The position numbers were made by a program, and so were the translations under genes. From positions 157,324,006 to 157,388,005 of the forward strand of contig CM060955.1 in assembly GCA_030765055.1 (NCBI GenBank): DNA of 64,000 nt. The letters run 5' to 3'. Under the pieces are notes generated by a model. That model was not told where the DNA came from, searched no databases, and worked only from the letters and a program-made list of their open reading frames with translations. This DNA is from Mantis religiosa. Taxonomy: Eukaryota > Arthropoda > Insecta > Mantodea > Mantidae. Positions 32,781-43,284 of this stretch are shown one piece after another (within the stretch, counting starts at the first letter, position 1; the number at the start of each line of letters is the position of its first letter).

Positions 32781-32905
32781 GGACACCGGCCGCCGAAGCC
32801 TATGCACTGAGTTCACGTGGCTTTTAGTTGCTTTTGGTGCCCGTGCTGGTGGTTTGCTTAATTTTTTGTGTGTGCGTGAATTCCTATTTGTAGCGCCTGT
32901 AAGTC

Positions 32906-32906
<1 letters not shown>

Positions 32907-32963
<57 letters not shown>
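32907..32963. repeat. (ATC)n microsatellite
   Basis: About 19 units located between the untranslated part and the ATG of the element-X transposase. The related copy at 47.5 kb has only a short TATTATTATCG stretch there. It generates a poly-Met frame on the minus strand. Confidence 0.97.
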
Positions 32964-32978
32964 AGCTATTATAGTAAT

Positions 32979-33786
32979 ATGGCTACTGGTTTGTCAGAAT
33001 TCAAGAAAAAAATCGGCTCTCATAAGAGCCAAAGCCATGAATTTATATTCAGCCTACGTGAATACTTGGAGAAGGAGCGGGACAATGGTGAACCTCTACT
33101 ACCTGTTACCAAGGTGCTGGGCGGAGTTTGTGACGCCTTCAAGGAGGGAAAAATGTGACCAAGGAAAAGTGCCCAGTTGATTTAAGTTCGCCGTCTGCAG
33201 TTCTGAGTACATTGGGAAAGCAAAGGCCACGAAGCAGCATTAAAGCTTCACTTGATGCTTTTCAAAAGCATAATGTAAGCCGACATGTATATCAATATTA
33301 TATGAGAAAGGAATTTCCCACTCGCGCGAAGTTGCTGTGTTCTTTAAAGGAAGCTGGCTTATTCGATGGCGGAAAAACCACCTAAGTACTGAAAGAACTA
33401 GGTTTTCGATTTAAAATTTTTTCTGGGGGGAAAGCGGTAATGGACAGAAGTAACATTGTTGTATGGAGAGACAGATTTTTGCGGGAAATTCTAAAAAGCA
33501 ATCCTGAAAGGTGGTATGGCTTGATGAAACGTGGATAAATGCAGGACACACTAAGACAAAGACATGGACAGATGACACTATTGCAGGGACAATAAAAGTG
33601 CCAGTTGGGAAAAGATGCAGACTGATTTTGCTCCATGCTGGTGGTGTACGTGGTTTTATTCCAGGAGCAATGTTCTTATTCAAATCAAAGAACCTCAACT
33701 CTGCGTCTTATTTTAAGAGGGAAATGGAAAATGAGATATATTGCCAAACTGATCACACTCATAGCAAGCTGTCCCGTTTAGCACTG
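32979..33786 (+). pseudogene. IS630-type transposase of element X, three frames
   Basis: Starts MATGLSEFKKKIGSHKSQSH, continues after a frameshift near 33155 with SSIKASLDAFQKHNVSRHVY and MRKEFPTRAKLLCSLKEAGL, then (stop at 33383) GFRFKIFSGGKAVMDRSN and WRDRFLREI, and after another shift VWLDETWINAGHTKTKTW (first catalytic Asp) and GKRCRLILLHAGGVRGFIPG. The order parallels the intact transposase at 59972-61378 (LDETWVNEG, GKGRRLIVTHIG). The second and third acidic residues are lost with the C-terminal part. Confidence 0.82.
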
Positions 33787-33875
33787 TAGAAACGATGTAC
33801 CATTGTGTGTAGACTCCTAATTTATACTTTTGGAGGCTCTGCTGTATCGTGGGCGATGAAGTTATAAGTAGAGTA

Positions 33876-34716
33876 CTATTCAATTCAATTTATTCGTCCT
33901 TTAAATCTCCACACAAGATCTTGCACACTTCAAAACAAAATGATTTATAAAATTTAAGTACGAAATTTAAGTACAGAAATTACACAAAAAACATGCATAA
34001 GAGTAAATGCCCAAATATAATAATATAACTCAACTTTCCAAATACTCTAGAATAGAATAAATACATGCTTCTCTTAAAAAAGTTATGTCGTTTCAATTTT
34101 AAAATCTTTTGGTTGTCAATCTGTTTTAAACAAAGGGGTAATTTATTGTACAATTGAGAACCAATATAAGTGAAGGAATGTTTGTATAACGTGGTATTAT
34201 GCTAGTAGCCTTGAACTGTTTCTTGTGTCATGCTGGTGTGTCACTGTATGTTTTGACGCAACTTAAACTAGCTTTTACACGTAAAAGAACTTTGTATATG
34301 TACAAACATGGCAGGGTTATAATTTTCAGTTCCTTCAAATACACTTTACAGCTCACATGTGCAGGTTGGTTTACTATTATTCTTATGGCTCTTTTTTGCA
34401 TTCCAAAAACCTTTTCTGACATATTTGAATTATCCCAAAAGATGATAGCATAATTCATAAGGGAATAAAAATGTGCAAAATATGCCAATCGGACTGTCTT
34501 TACGTTTGCTATCATTCTTAATGTTTTTAAAGCATAGCACTGCTTACTTAACTTTTTAATCAAATCTTCTATATGTACAGTCCAATCCAAGTTTTGATTT
34601 AACCACAAACCTAAAATTGTTGTATATTTTATATATGGAATGTTGATGCCATCCAAATTAAGATAAGGGAAGGTAATACTTCTATTTACTTTATGTCGAA
34701 AGCCTATTGCTACTAT
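33876..34716 (-). pseudogene. LINE 3' end (minus), RT C-terminal part
   Basis: Starts with ATTCAATTCAATTTATTCG, the complement of the GAATT tail, so it is a 3' end. The minus frame 34228-34715 reads YTTILGLWLNQNLDWTVHIE, KTVRLAYFAHFYSLMNYAII, FWDNSNMSEKVFGMQKRAIR. It is the same group as the LINE at 27766 and 5'-truncated at about 34716. Confidence 0.85.
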
Positions 34717-34875
34717 GGCCGGCCGGTTCCCCTGATCTGACACCATTACTTTTTTATTTCTGGGGAGCAGTAAAAGGTAAAATGTATGCAAATAATCCAC
34801 ATACCTTAGATGAACCTAAAGAAAACATTCTTAGGGAAATGGTAAGCGCTGCATGGCAACTGTTGCGGGCGCCGA
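34707..34875 (+). pseudogene. Mariner-type transposase C-terminal scrap
   Basis: WPAGSPDLTPLLFYFWGAVK and YANNPHTLDEPKENILREM match the region around the third catalytic Asp of mariner-group transposases. It differs from element X, so it belongs to another element truncated by the LINE insertion. Confidence 0.75.
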
Positions 34876-34879
34876 TTCT

Positions 34880-35500
34880 TAAACTAACAGCACTGTATAT
34901 ATTACCTGATAGAAACCAAGGAGAAGGCTTTGATTCCTAAGTTTGAAAATGGGTTTAAATATTGTAAAGGAATTGGTGTTTAACATCAGATATATGTATG
35001 CGCATATTTCTGGGAAGTGTGTAAAATTTAATGTAGGCCTTAATGCCAACAACACGCAAATGGAGTTAGCAAAAGACATACATTTCATCTCAGAGTTGCA
35101 TATGCATCTCAATATGTTATTTTGTATGATCCGTTTTCTATGGTCATTATTTCAGTTTACATACTACGTTTCTAAACGTCTTAGAAATTCGAAAGTTATG
35201 AGTTTAAAACCCATTTATAATTTATAAACACGGAAAGCATTCCTAAGTAAGAGTGGCTACAAAAGCAAAGATGCTATTCTTATGTACATTTCCAAACTGA
35301 AATGCATTGAGTCTTCAAACAATAAGAAAATCTTTACTGGAGATTATCATTCATATTTGATTGTACATACAATTTTGTGTTTTGTTCATGTTTGTGAATT
35401 GAATAAGGAGAGATATATTGCACAGGTAATATAATATTGTATATATTATTTACTTCGTGAGAGGAAAATTTGTGTTATCATGTTTGACATTTGTGGCGGC
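34880..35500. other. Upstream region of the HURP-like gene
   Basis: AT-rich, no recognised repeat. The region proximal to the gene is described separately. Confidence 0.45.
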
Positions 35501-35506
35501 ACTCTG

Positions 35507-35561
35507 ATTGGATAATTTCGACTGCTCATTGGCCAATGAGGACACAAGTACATTCTTTGAA
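35507..35561 (+). promoter_or_regulatory. Paired CCAAT boxes and CHR-like TTTGAA
   Basis: ATTGG at 35507-35511, a palindromic ATTGGCCAAT at 35528-35537 (a CCAAT box on each strand) and TTTGAA at 35556-35561, 86 to 140 bp upstream of the ATG. NF-Y-bound CCAAT boxes upstream of a CHR element are the known layout of G2/M genes controlled by the MuvB complex. Confidence 0.55.
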
Positions 35562-35603
35562 AGAGGGAAAATAATGAAAGTATCTGGTTGGAGTAATTTA
35601 TAG

Positions 35604-35635
35604 TAACGGTCAACTCATCGATCTGAATCTTTGAA
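35604..35635 (+). promoter_or_regulatory. Myb-type site and second CHR-like motif
   Basis: TAACGG at 35604-35609 (Myb consensus YAACGG) and TTTGAA at 35630-35635, within 45 bp upstream of the start codon. Myb acts with MuvB at insect mitotic genes, which fits a HURP-like product. The transcription start is unknown, so these could lie in the 5' UTR. Confidence 0.45.
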
Positions 35636-35646
35636 TTAATAACAAA

Positions 35647-35836
35647 ATGTCGTCAATAAGATCTAAGTTTACCAGTGCTCTAAGACCAAAGCAAGGATAT
35701 ACCAGTCAAGTTGAAAGAGAATCGAGGGCACAGAAGAAGTTGCAGGAACGTCGTAATACTAGAGCGGCTGGATTCGGACGTAATAGGAATATTGGCGAGC
35801 TAAAGGAGAATGTTGAGATTGAACTTGCACAGAATA
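35647..35836 (+). CDS. DLGAP5: HURP/DLGAP5 (mars)-like, exon 1
   Basis: ATG at 35647 in the context AACAAAATGTCG. The exon ends before GTAAGT (35837) in phase 1. It encodes 63 residues: MSSIRSKFTSALRPKQGYTS, QVERESRAQKKLQERRNTRA, AGFGRNRNIGELKENVEIEL AQN. The strongly basic N-terminus with an RNRxxG block followed by an acidic turn resembles the microtubule-binding N-terminus of HURP-family proteins. HURP stabilises kinetochore fibres downstream of Ran-GTP; insect mars does similar work. Assignment comes from the whole exon series, not this exon alone. Confidence 0.75.
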
Positions 35837-36464
35837 GTAAGTACGGAATTAAAACTGGTTGAATTATGCATTTGTAGTCCCAAGCCGTGTTGTATTTTAG
35901 ATTTTTGAAGTATTTGTTTGGTGCCGAAAGGACAAAATGAATTGAATTGAATCCCAACACATCACAACGAGAAAGAAGTTATGTATTATTCAAGTGTTTT
36001 AAGCCTTGCTCCAAATGCAGCATAGGGTAAGGAGGTACCCCTTAACCTGGGATCACTTTTGGGAATAGTCTATGAAATCTTCATTTTTTAAGAATTTTGC
36101 ATAATCTTTTATAACAGGTAAAGTTAAGTGAAATCTCCAAAGTGATCATTACCGTAAGTGAAAGGCAATTTTAAATAACCTGTATTTTAAAGAGATCTAC
36201 ATTTTTATCTAGTATGTTTTTGTTTATAACTTAATATTACCAGTTATACATTGTAATGAAAAATTCCTTCCAAATGAAGAGTACTTCATGGACTATTCCC
36301 AGAAATTAAAGACCTATGTTTTATTTGTCATGTCATCATTAATATGCGGTATTTTAATAAAAATTGTTAGATATATTTAATGGAAAATCAAATCATTTTC
36401 ATGAATTCATAGATGGATTTTCTTGAAAATCTTAATGTTCTAATTTTGGTAAATACTGAACCTA

Positions 36465-36690
36465 AATGGCTGCACCATGGCTGAATGGTTACTGCTTGAC
36501 TCTCACTCTGGCTCGATCACAGTCGACTGCAAAGTGAGATTTGTGCTGAACAACACAGCTCTGGGGCGGTTTTCTCTAGGATCTCATTTCCCTGGCCATA
36601 TCATTCCACTGGTGCTGCATCTTCATCTCATGTACCATCAATGTTACCGTCTACGGTGCCGCATGTAGTAAAAGGGGGCCTTAAACACTA
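36465..36690 (+). repeat. tRNA-derived SINE, family S3
   Basis: ACCATGGCTGAATGGTTACTG (A-box-like) and CTCGATCACAGTCGACTGC, then GTGCTGCATCTTCATCTC and the 3' end CGCATGTAGTAAAAGGGGGCC TTAAACACTAC. The complement of this 3' end is seen at about 30085-30135. Confidence 0.65.
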
Positions 36691-37126
36691 CATATTTTCA
36701 CTGAACCTAAATACCAAGTTAGGTATTACCAAATTTTTTATTTTGAATTATATCAGTCACACATAATGTACACAAAGCTTTTTCTAAAATGGGCTTTTTG
36801 AGGAAGCTGTTAGGAGGTTGCAGAATATGAAATTAGGTCAAATTTTGATATTAAATTTTTGGGTGGAATATAATATTTCATCTACATGTATCTAGTAAAG
36901 AAAGTAAAGATATATGTAAAGTTAAAATAAATTCTAATAGTTATCTATTATTATTATTATCATTATGCATTCTAAATATTTGAAATTAGGGTTTTTAAAA
37001 GTATTATGTAAAACATTAATTGAAGTGCTCTTTAAAAGAAACCAAATTGTTCAACAAATTGTCATTTTTGTACCTAAATGCATTAGCAATGAATTTCTTT
37101 AAAGCTGTGTTATCTAACATTTACAG
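36691..37126. other. Intron 1 of the HURP-like gene, nothing recognised
   Basis: AT-rich; short TTA repeat near 36950. Ends with the acceptor ATTTACAG. Confidence 0.5.
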
Positions 37127-37434
37127 AGTTGGTTAAAGATCCCCAGCGAATAAAATTAGAACGTTGGAAAGAGGAACGAAAAAAGCTGAAATTGGCAAAT
37201 GCTCAGAAGAAACCCGCTTTTGTATGTGGTATTGTTAAACATAAAGTGGGATCACCATATTGGAATGATGAATCAAGCCGTACAGGTTTGAAAACTCAAA
37301 AGATGTTAATGTGTCCAAAAACTAACATTACGAACAGCAGAATGCAAAGGACAAATACTAGAGGTGCAAAAAAGCAAGAATCTGGGCAAAAGACAGAAGC
37401 TATGATAACGATTCCAGCAAATTTTAAATTTAAG
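37127..37434 (+). CDS. DLGAP5: HURP/DLGAP5 (mars)-like, exon 2
   Basis: Acceptor TTTACAG, donor AAG|GTAAGT. Two bases complete a Lys codon with exon 1 and the exon ends in phase 0. Translation: LVKDPQRIKLERWKEERKKL, KLANAQKKPAFVCGIVKHKV, then GSPYWNDES and a basic tail to ITIPANFKFK. A charged coiled-coil helix ending in KKPxFxxGxxKH corresponds to the HURP pattern in which a K/E-rich helix precedes a KRGxFKVG-type segment. This is the most diagnostic exon of the gene here. Confidence 0.8.
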
Positions 37435-37829
37435 GTAAGTAACAAAGCTTTGATAGTTTGGTTATTCATCAATGCAGTAATGTGTTTTCTATTCATGAAA
37501 CACCTAGTCATTTTCAATAACCGTACATGTTCTGTGCATATGCTGTGCGTAACTTTTGAGTGTTTTGTTGATTTCAGCCTCAATTAATTTTTATATATGC
37601 CTTAAAATACTATTAAATGGTCATTAACATTGCATTTCCAGTTAGCACCCATAACACATCAGTCGGACCTGGAACTTGAGAATGGTAGCAAGAGCTATCA
37701 AAACTAATATTCAGTTACTAATAAGTGAAGTCCAGTGTTCCTATTAACTCATTAATTTATTATATACTTACGAATTTTAATTTATTATATAGATTTGTAG
37801 ATAACTTATGTTCTGAGCTTATGGCCCGT

Positions 37830-37905
37830 GGTCTAGTAGTTCTTGAAGATTGAACCGACGTTTTGCCAGGAACTCGCCTAGCATCATTCCACTGCAGCAC
37901 ACACA
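37830..37905 (-). ncRNA. Decayed PLE 3' end with hammerhead-like core
   Basis: Minus strand: GAATGATGCTAGGCGAGTTC, CTGGCAAAACGTCGG. Stem II can pair (GC-AGG with CCT-GC); CUGAUGA is decayed and GAAA reads AAAA. The following ACTACTAGACCACGGGCC matches the tail of the ends near 45.96 kb. Confidence 0.45.
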
Positions 37906-37974
37906 CATGTACGCACATGCACTATAATAATTCTGCTTTTAACTTGTCATTTTATTCCATCCATAATTGAGCAT

Positions 37975-38600
37975 TTTTTCAAAAGCTGATAGCTACAGGT
38001 TTTGACAAAATTGAGATATGTATTGTTTCGTATAGTTTAAATAGCTGCCTTTCCAATGGTTGCAGTGGTTCTTCCATATTCCGAATTCTGTAGTTCCCAG
38101 AAGAGAAGAAACACTGCAGTTTTTGCAAAATACAATATCTACAGTTAAGGTTTTCCAACATACTCCAATATCTGCGGCGAATAAAATGCAGCAACATGAT
38201 ATTCAACAAAACTTTGTCACAGATGTGTTCTACAGCAGGCAAGTTTGGCTGTACAATTGGACGGTAATGCTATATAAAAGTACTCAAAATGCAGAAGACA
38301 TTTTCAGCTATATCTGGTTAGAGAGTCAGGTTGAGGTGCAAATGAAGAAACAAATTAATGCTGTTTTCCGTTAACTGTGCAGCTCAAAACAAGAAATGTA
38401 CAATACTTGCAGTACTGACATATTTTTTAAAGAAAAGCAAAATGTTTAGGGAAATAGCTCAGGTTTTCCCTGTACCTGATCATAGTTACATGCCACCTGA
38501 TCGAGTATTTGGGTGAATAGAAAAGGATTATAGACTTAAGAAGAGATCATTTCTCCTCAAGTCTGACATTGAAGATATATGAAGGTGCAAATGCTTGGTC
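37975..38600 (+). pseudogene. DUF7869-type transposon protein remnant
   Basis: The frame 38060-38374 includes QQNFVTDVFYSRQVWLYNWT VMLY, and about 38455-38580 reads VFPVPDHSYMPPDRVFG. These recall the FYxRQxxxYN and GHSxxPPDRxFGxIEK segments found in the widespread insect DUF7869 proteins of transposon origin. Stops and loss of the middle acidic region show decay. Confidence 0.65.
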
Positions 38601-39340
38601 AAGACTGGAAGATATTGGATTTTAAGAAGTCTTCATGTCAGACGCTTAGATCCAAACTGCCATTTCAGATTTCAGCAGTTAAGGTTCTTACACTGAAAAA
38701 GGAGAAGTTGAAGTGGAAAGTGAAGTGCTACTTTTGATGTAGTTATTTTTGATCAGACATTGAATGTGAGGTACTAAAACAAACGTCAAAAACCTAAGTG
38801 TTTGCTGAAACCAATGAACTTCCCAAAGTGAATCATATGTCTGGAAAAGAAACAGGATGTCCGAAAACAAAAGTAAGTGTTGTTTAGTGTCATTAATTGA
38901 CTCCCTTGAAATTTAATGCAATATTTTTTAATTCCTGATGTAAGTTTTATGTAGATGTGATGGCTGCAACAAAGAAATGAACAGATTACTTGTGATATAA
39001 CACATGATATAATAATAATAATAATAATAATAATAAAATCTAGTCCCATATCAGTATTTGTTCTTATTTTGTTTGTCTCAACATAGCTTAAATGTGCTTC
39101 ATCAATAATCACTTATAAGTATTATAGCATTGTTAAAATAACCCCAAGTTTCTTAACTACATTTTTATTTCAAATCATTTTCTGAAGTTTTGTTGTGGTG
39201 TTGTGTATGTTTACATTGAATGCTGATGTTTCTAGATAAATATTTGATATTTATTTGTACAGTTTCACTACAATGACTTTAACTTCATACATGCACTATT
39301 AAACATCCTGTACAAATACATGAAATTGCTGACCCAAGAT
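38601..39340. other. Intron 2 sequence with (AAT)n tract
   Basis: Contains an AAT microsatellite at about 39009-39037. Otherwise nothing recognised. Confidence 0.5.
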
Positions 39341-40082
39341 TTACTTGCTGACTTAGGTGCTTTGGCCATAAGTCTTTGGTTTTCCTGAGCAGCTTGTCAT
39401 TTCTTCTTGACCTTCGCTTCTTTTAACCTAATCCTCTTTTCTCTCAACTTATATAAGTATTCTCCTATACATCTATTTTACTTTTCACCTGTCCCCGTTA
39501 ACATGCGTAATGTTACTACTTTGCTCACACTGTCCTACTTATCCCATATTTTTTCTCCTGCAATTTGTTAACTCACATTCTACCAGGTAATGAATGAAGA
39601 GTGCTCTCTTCATCTCCACAAAATTACATATCCTTACCTCATTACTTCTCAACCCTTTTAGATATATTATCCCTACTCTCATCCATGCTATGCCTTCTCT
39701 TCCAGTTTTGTCACATTGATCTATGTATTTTTCCCTACTCCATTCTGCCTTTAATTACTTAAAAATTTCAAAGATTTCTTTTCTTCTATACTTTTCCATA
39801 TCTGCTGCCTATCTATGTCTTGTACTCTAGTTCTCACTTCCTTCCAAAAAATGCTGTAATTTGACTCCTCTGCTCTCCATAAATCTCCCAAGCCTATTTT
39901 CAATACCATTCTTTCCAATTCCGACCACCTACTATTTGTGTTCTTAATGCTTTTCTGTTGTTTCATGCACAGATTTAATAATTCCCCTTTTTGCCCTTTA
40001 ATACACTTAAACCAGAATTTCAGTATTCCTTCTATTAAATATTAAAAGCAGAAGCATTATTAACAGTGAAGTATTATTCTTT

Positions 40083-40145
40083 TTGAGTTTGATTTATGAG
40101 TCACTCTGTTTACACTCAAACTTCACTGAGTGTAAACAGAATGAT
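40083..40145. mobile_element. Short inverted PLE-type ends
   Basis: CACTCTGTTTACACTCA and TGAGTGTAAACAGAATG form a hairpin around AACTTCAC. The same words (GAGTCACT, TGTTTACACTC, TTCACTT) form PLE ends at 43.3 and 48.9 kb. Confidence 0.55.
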
Positions 40146-40404
40146 TCTTTCTATTGTTATTCCCCTCCTTTTTGTATTACCTAGCTCTAATAATGCCACT
40201 TCTCTTGGTGCCGATTTTGGCAGCCCTAGTAGTTCTTTGCTAAACAATCCATACATCTGGTCTATTTGTGTATCTATCTCTGTTGTGTCCCATACCTCCA
40301 TTGCATACATTGTTCTGGATTCGATGACCACTTCATACATTTTCTAACCATCTGACATCTGCAATTTATTTTGACACTTTTTATCCCTGTCACTTTTTAT
40401 GTTT

Positions 40405-40590
40405 TTGTAAGTTTACGTTCTCCAACGTTAAGTCATATCGGACGATGAATGGAATGGGTGAAATGATGCTCAAATGATCTCAGGGTCCTTAGAACTTAGT
40501 TACCCGACATTTGTCCTTCAGGATAAGGGAAAACCTTATCCAGGTAACTCACCCTGACCGAGATTCGAACTCGGGACTTCTTGAACGTGA
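40405..40590 (-). repeat. tRNA-derived SINE, family S1 (minus, 5'-truncated)
   Basis: GTAAGTTTACGTTCTCCAAC to GAGATTCGAACTCGGGACTT CTTGAACGTGA; the A-box half is missing. Nested in a LINE. Confidence 0.9.
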
Positions 40591-40930
40591 TCCCTATCAC
40601 TGTTGCCCTGCTATTAGCTATCACTTCTCTGGTATGTGCGACCCATCCTCCACTGCTACACATCCTTACACCTAAATAGTCATATTCCTTTACCACTTCT
40701 ACCGGTTGTTCTCCTATAACCACTCCTCTCCTTTCCTCAGTATCTATCCTCTTTTAAATACCATCATTTTTTATTTTTTGCTGTTTATTCTTAATCCCCA
40801 GTCAGCACAATACCTATGAATTGCCTCAATTGATTTTTGTAGACCTATTACAGAAATTGCTCCTACCGTTAAATCATCCGCATACAATAAACCAGGAATC
40901 TCTTTGTTCATTATTATTGGTCAATGGGCA

Positions 40931-41462
40931 TTGCTTTCCTTAATCCTCCCTCTAGATAAATGAAGATTGTACGTCTAAGAAGAAACTGCTGGTTAAGGAA
41001 CGCATGCCTCTGTGGAATAAGGAAAACAATGCGTAATTCCCTTAAAATATGCTCTGACATGTAACAATTGTAACAAATGCAAAACATGTTCCTAACAAAT
41101 GCAAAACATGTTTGTTAATATACAATGAAGAGTTCAATATGTAGTTGCTATATGCTGTGCTATGTAGATATCGGATTTTGCGAACATATGGATTTTTCTG
41201 AGCTGAAATAAAGTGTTACAATTTTTATTCTAAATCAATGTATGTGTCTTAAAAATGTTTGCACGTAGATTATTATTACAAAAACAGGAATAAAAATTCT
41301 TGAAAGTTTCAAGTGTAGGCAAAAAAAGGGGGAAAAAAAAATAGAACTTGAATATCTCAAAACTACATATGCAAACTTTAAATTTTCAAAGAGTAACTAA
41401 ATGCAATTCAATTTGTAAAACTAAATATTACAGTGAAACTCAACTTGTTTTCTAAATTTCAG
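40931..41462. other. Intron 2 sequence, nothing recognised
   Basis: Contains a short local duplication (ACAAATGCAAAACATGTT, about 41073-41113). Ends in AAATTTCAG at the exon 3 acceptor. Confidence 0.5.
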
Positions 41463-41515
41463 GCACCTATGGGCATTAAACCATTATGTATACCAGTACA
41501 GCCTTTGAAGCCAAG
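41463..41515 (+). CDS. DLGAP5: HURP/DLGAP5 (mars)-like, exon 3
   Basis: Acceptor AATTTCAG, donor CCAAG|GTAAGC. Phase 0 in, two bases (AG) out. Encodes APMGIKPLCIPVQPLKP plus the first two bases of an Arg codon. It is short; support comes from good splice sites and exact phase agreement with exons 2 and 4. Proline-rich linkers are common between the basic N-terminus and the repeats of this family. Confidence 0.65.
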
Positions 41516-41884
41516 GTAAGCAACTTTTAAAATTGTATGTTTAACTTGGACATTAAAGAAATAATATTCATTGAAAATTAATGGATTATTCTGAATGAGA
41601 AAGAAAATTATTTAAAACTGACCAGTCTGTCATGAATGGTTTCACTGAAAGTAAGTTGTTCCCACAGCTCAACCAGATCAATGAAAATTGCATGAAATGA
41701 ACTTGGAGTGACTGAATGTGATAGAACAGCTCTAAGCAAAATAGGTGAAATAAGTCAAATTAAAATTACCATTGTGACATTGAGCATTACCCAAGGCAAA
41801 GCAATTGGTTGCACTATCCATTTTTGCACTTGAACCTTGTCCAGTTAATTTGGTGTGCCCATAGGTTTAGACTTTCAGCATACT

Positions 41885-43280
41885 ACAGGTAGACCGCAAA
41901 GTGCATTTGGTCTGTGCATGCGTAAGCAGAGCCTGCTCTCCTCCTAACCATCCAAGAATCACATGACTCCCACCTCTCCCTTCCTGCATGCAACAGAGCG
42001 CAAACCTCTGCATGTATTTTAATGCTGTTTTGATTTTCAAAGCATATTAAAAACGTCCAGAAAAATGAATTGTCGGTCTTCAAAGTCCTCTTGCATTTCC
42101 GGGAGGCCACTCAGAGGTCAGGCTCGGAAATAGTGTATAATGCTGCCTAGTATTCAAGAACATGAAAGAAAGGTTTAACATACAAAATGTTAATGTACTG
42201 TCAATGATGAGCGAAATAACTGGTGTTTCAGCAAGAACTATAAGTAATATTTTAAAAGAGGGAAGAATGTCCATCGCAAAGCATATGCTGAATTTCTCCA
42301 CTCCAGATGGAAAATCAGAGCTAAAGAAATCTAGAATTGAAGTGGATTCATTTACTGATTCCGCTATTTGTCAAAAAATGCATGCATTTTATACTGTGCG
42401 CAAAGAGGTGCCAACAATAAAAAATTTTTAGCCAGTCTAAAAGAAGATAGTATCCTTGATTGTTGAAGGGAGTTCTTGCAAAGAAAGCTTAAACAACTGG
42501 GATTCAAATGGAGTTGTTGCCAGTCCAAACTCAAGATTTTGGTAGAATGGCCGGATATACCTGTTTGGCGAACACAGTATTTAAATGACATCAGGAAGTA
42601 CAGGGCATTTTTTGTAATTTACGTCCTCCAACGTTTAGTCATATCGGTCAATGAATGAAATGGGTGAAATGATGCTCAATGCATCTGGGGTCCATGGAGC
42701 TTAGTTACCTGGCATGCTTCTTTCAGGATAAGGGAAAACCCCAGAAAAACCTTATCCAGGTAACTTACCCTGACCGAGATTCGAACTCGGGACCTCTTGA
42801 ACGTGAGGCAGACAGGCTACCATCTACGCTACTGAGGCGGGTAAAACCAGTACAGGGCAGAGGGATGGAATGTTGTATATATTGATGAAACATACATCCA
42901 ACATTAGCATTCAGTAAGCAAGTGCTGGCAGTCAGAGAAAGAACTTGGAGTTACAGTCAACATTGGAATGGGGCAGAAATTAATTATTGTTCATGGTGGA
43001 GGTGAGGACTGATTTGTCGAGGGTGCACTGTTAATTTTTAGAGTCAGACAAACTTCAGGAGGCTATCACAAATCCATGAATTTTGAAAATTTACGAAAAT
43101 GGTTGGAAATAAAGCTTCTTCCAGCTCTTTCCCACCCTAGTGTTTTTGTAATGGATAATGCTAAGTACCAAAACAGTGAGAGGGATAAGAACCCAAACAT
43201 GGCAACTTTAAAATCTGAAGTGACGCTGGAGGGAGGACCACAGTATCGGTTTTGATCCTGCAATGTCAAAAGCAAAATTG
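41885..43280 (+). pseudogene. IS630-type transposase remnant, third relative
   Basis: Readable in several frames: ITGVSARTISNILKEGRMSI (helix-turn-helix region), FTDSAICQKMHAFYTVRKEV, QLGFKWSCCQSK, DIPVWRTQYLNDIRKYRA, and after the nested SINE VVYIDETYIQH (first Asp), GMGQKLIIVHGGGED, GGYHKSMNFENLRKWLE and SVFVMDNAKYQNSERDKN (second Asp). Domain order and spacing follow the intact protein at 59972-61378, but sequence differs, so it is a separate family of the same group. An S1 SINE sits between the HTH and DDE parts. No C-terminal Glu region. Confidence 0.8.
42611..42842 (-). repeat. tRNA-derived SINE, family S1 (minus)
   Basis: TTTTTTGTAATTTACGTCCT to CTACGCTACTGAGGCGGG, with the B-box complement GAGATTCGAACTCGG. 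Nested in the IS630-type remnant; the short duplication CAGTACAGGGCA/GGAAGTACAGGGCA on either side supports retroposition. Confidence 0.9.
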
Positions 43281-43284
43281 TTGA

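Larger units (their letters stand above)
32171..33800 (+). mobile_element. IS630-type DNA transposon (element X), copy 1, decayed
   Basis: The left TIR begins after TA (32169-32170) with CAGTGCGGCCGCTCTATCTC. Non-coding sequence up to 32560, an inverted PLE-end pair nested at 32579-32780, an ATC microsatellite, then the transposase start ATGGCTACTGG at 32979. The coding part runs to about 33790, where homology stops; the right TIR was not found, and a LINE 3' end (minus) follows. Copies at 47.1 and 54.7 kb share the left end. Confidence 0.8.
39345..40930 (-). pseudogene. LINE RT remnant (minus), with two insertions
   Basis: The minus strand reads from about 40930: PGLLYADDLTVGAISVIGLQ (motif C YADD), KSIEAIHRYCADWGLRI, then EYDYLGVRMCSSGGWVAHTR (40496-40723), YEVVIESRTMYAMEVWD (40116-40340) and SELERMVLKIGLGDLWR (39751-39966). 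These follow each other as in an R1/L1-type LINE C-terminal half. Interrupted by an S1 SINE (40405-40590) and a short inverted PLE-type end pair (about 40083-40145). Confidence 0.8.

Noticed and set aside
32757..32963. Open frame starting with 19 Met
   Set aside because: Translation of the (ATC)n microsatellite.
32647..33180. 177-codon open frame with an Ile-rich stretch
   Set aside because: Reads through a PLE-end pair, the (ATC)n tract and the wrong frame of the element-X transposase.
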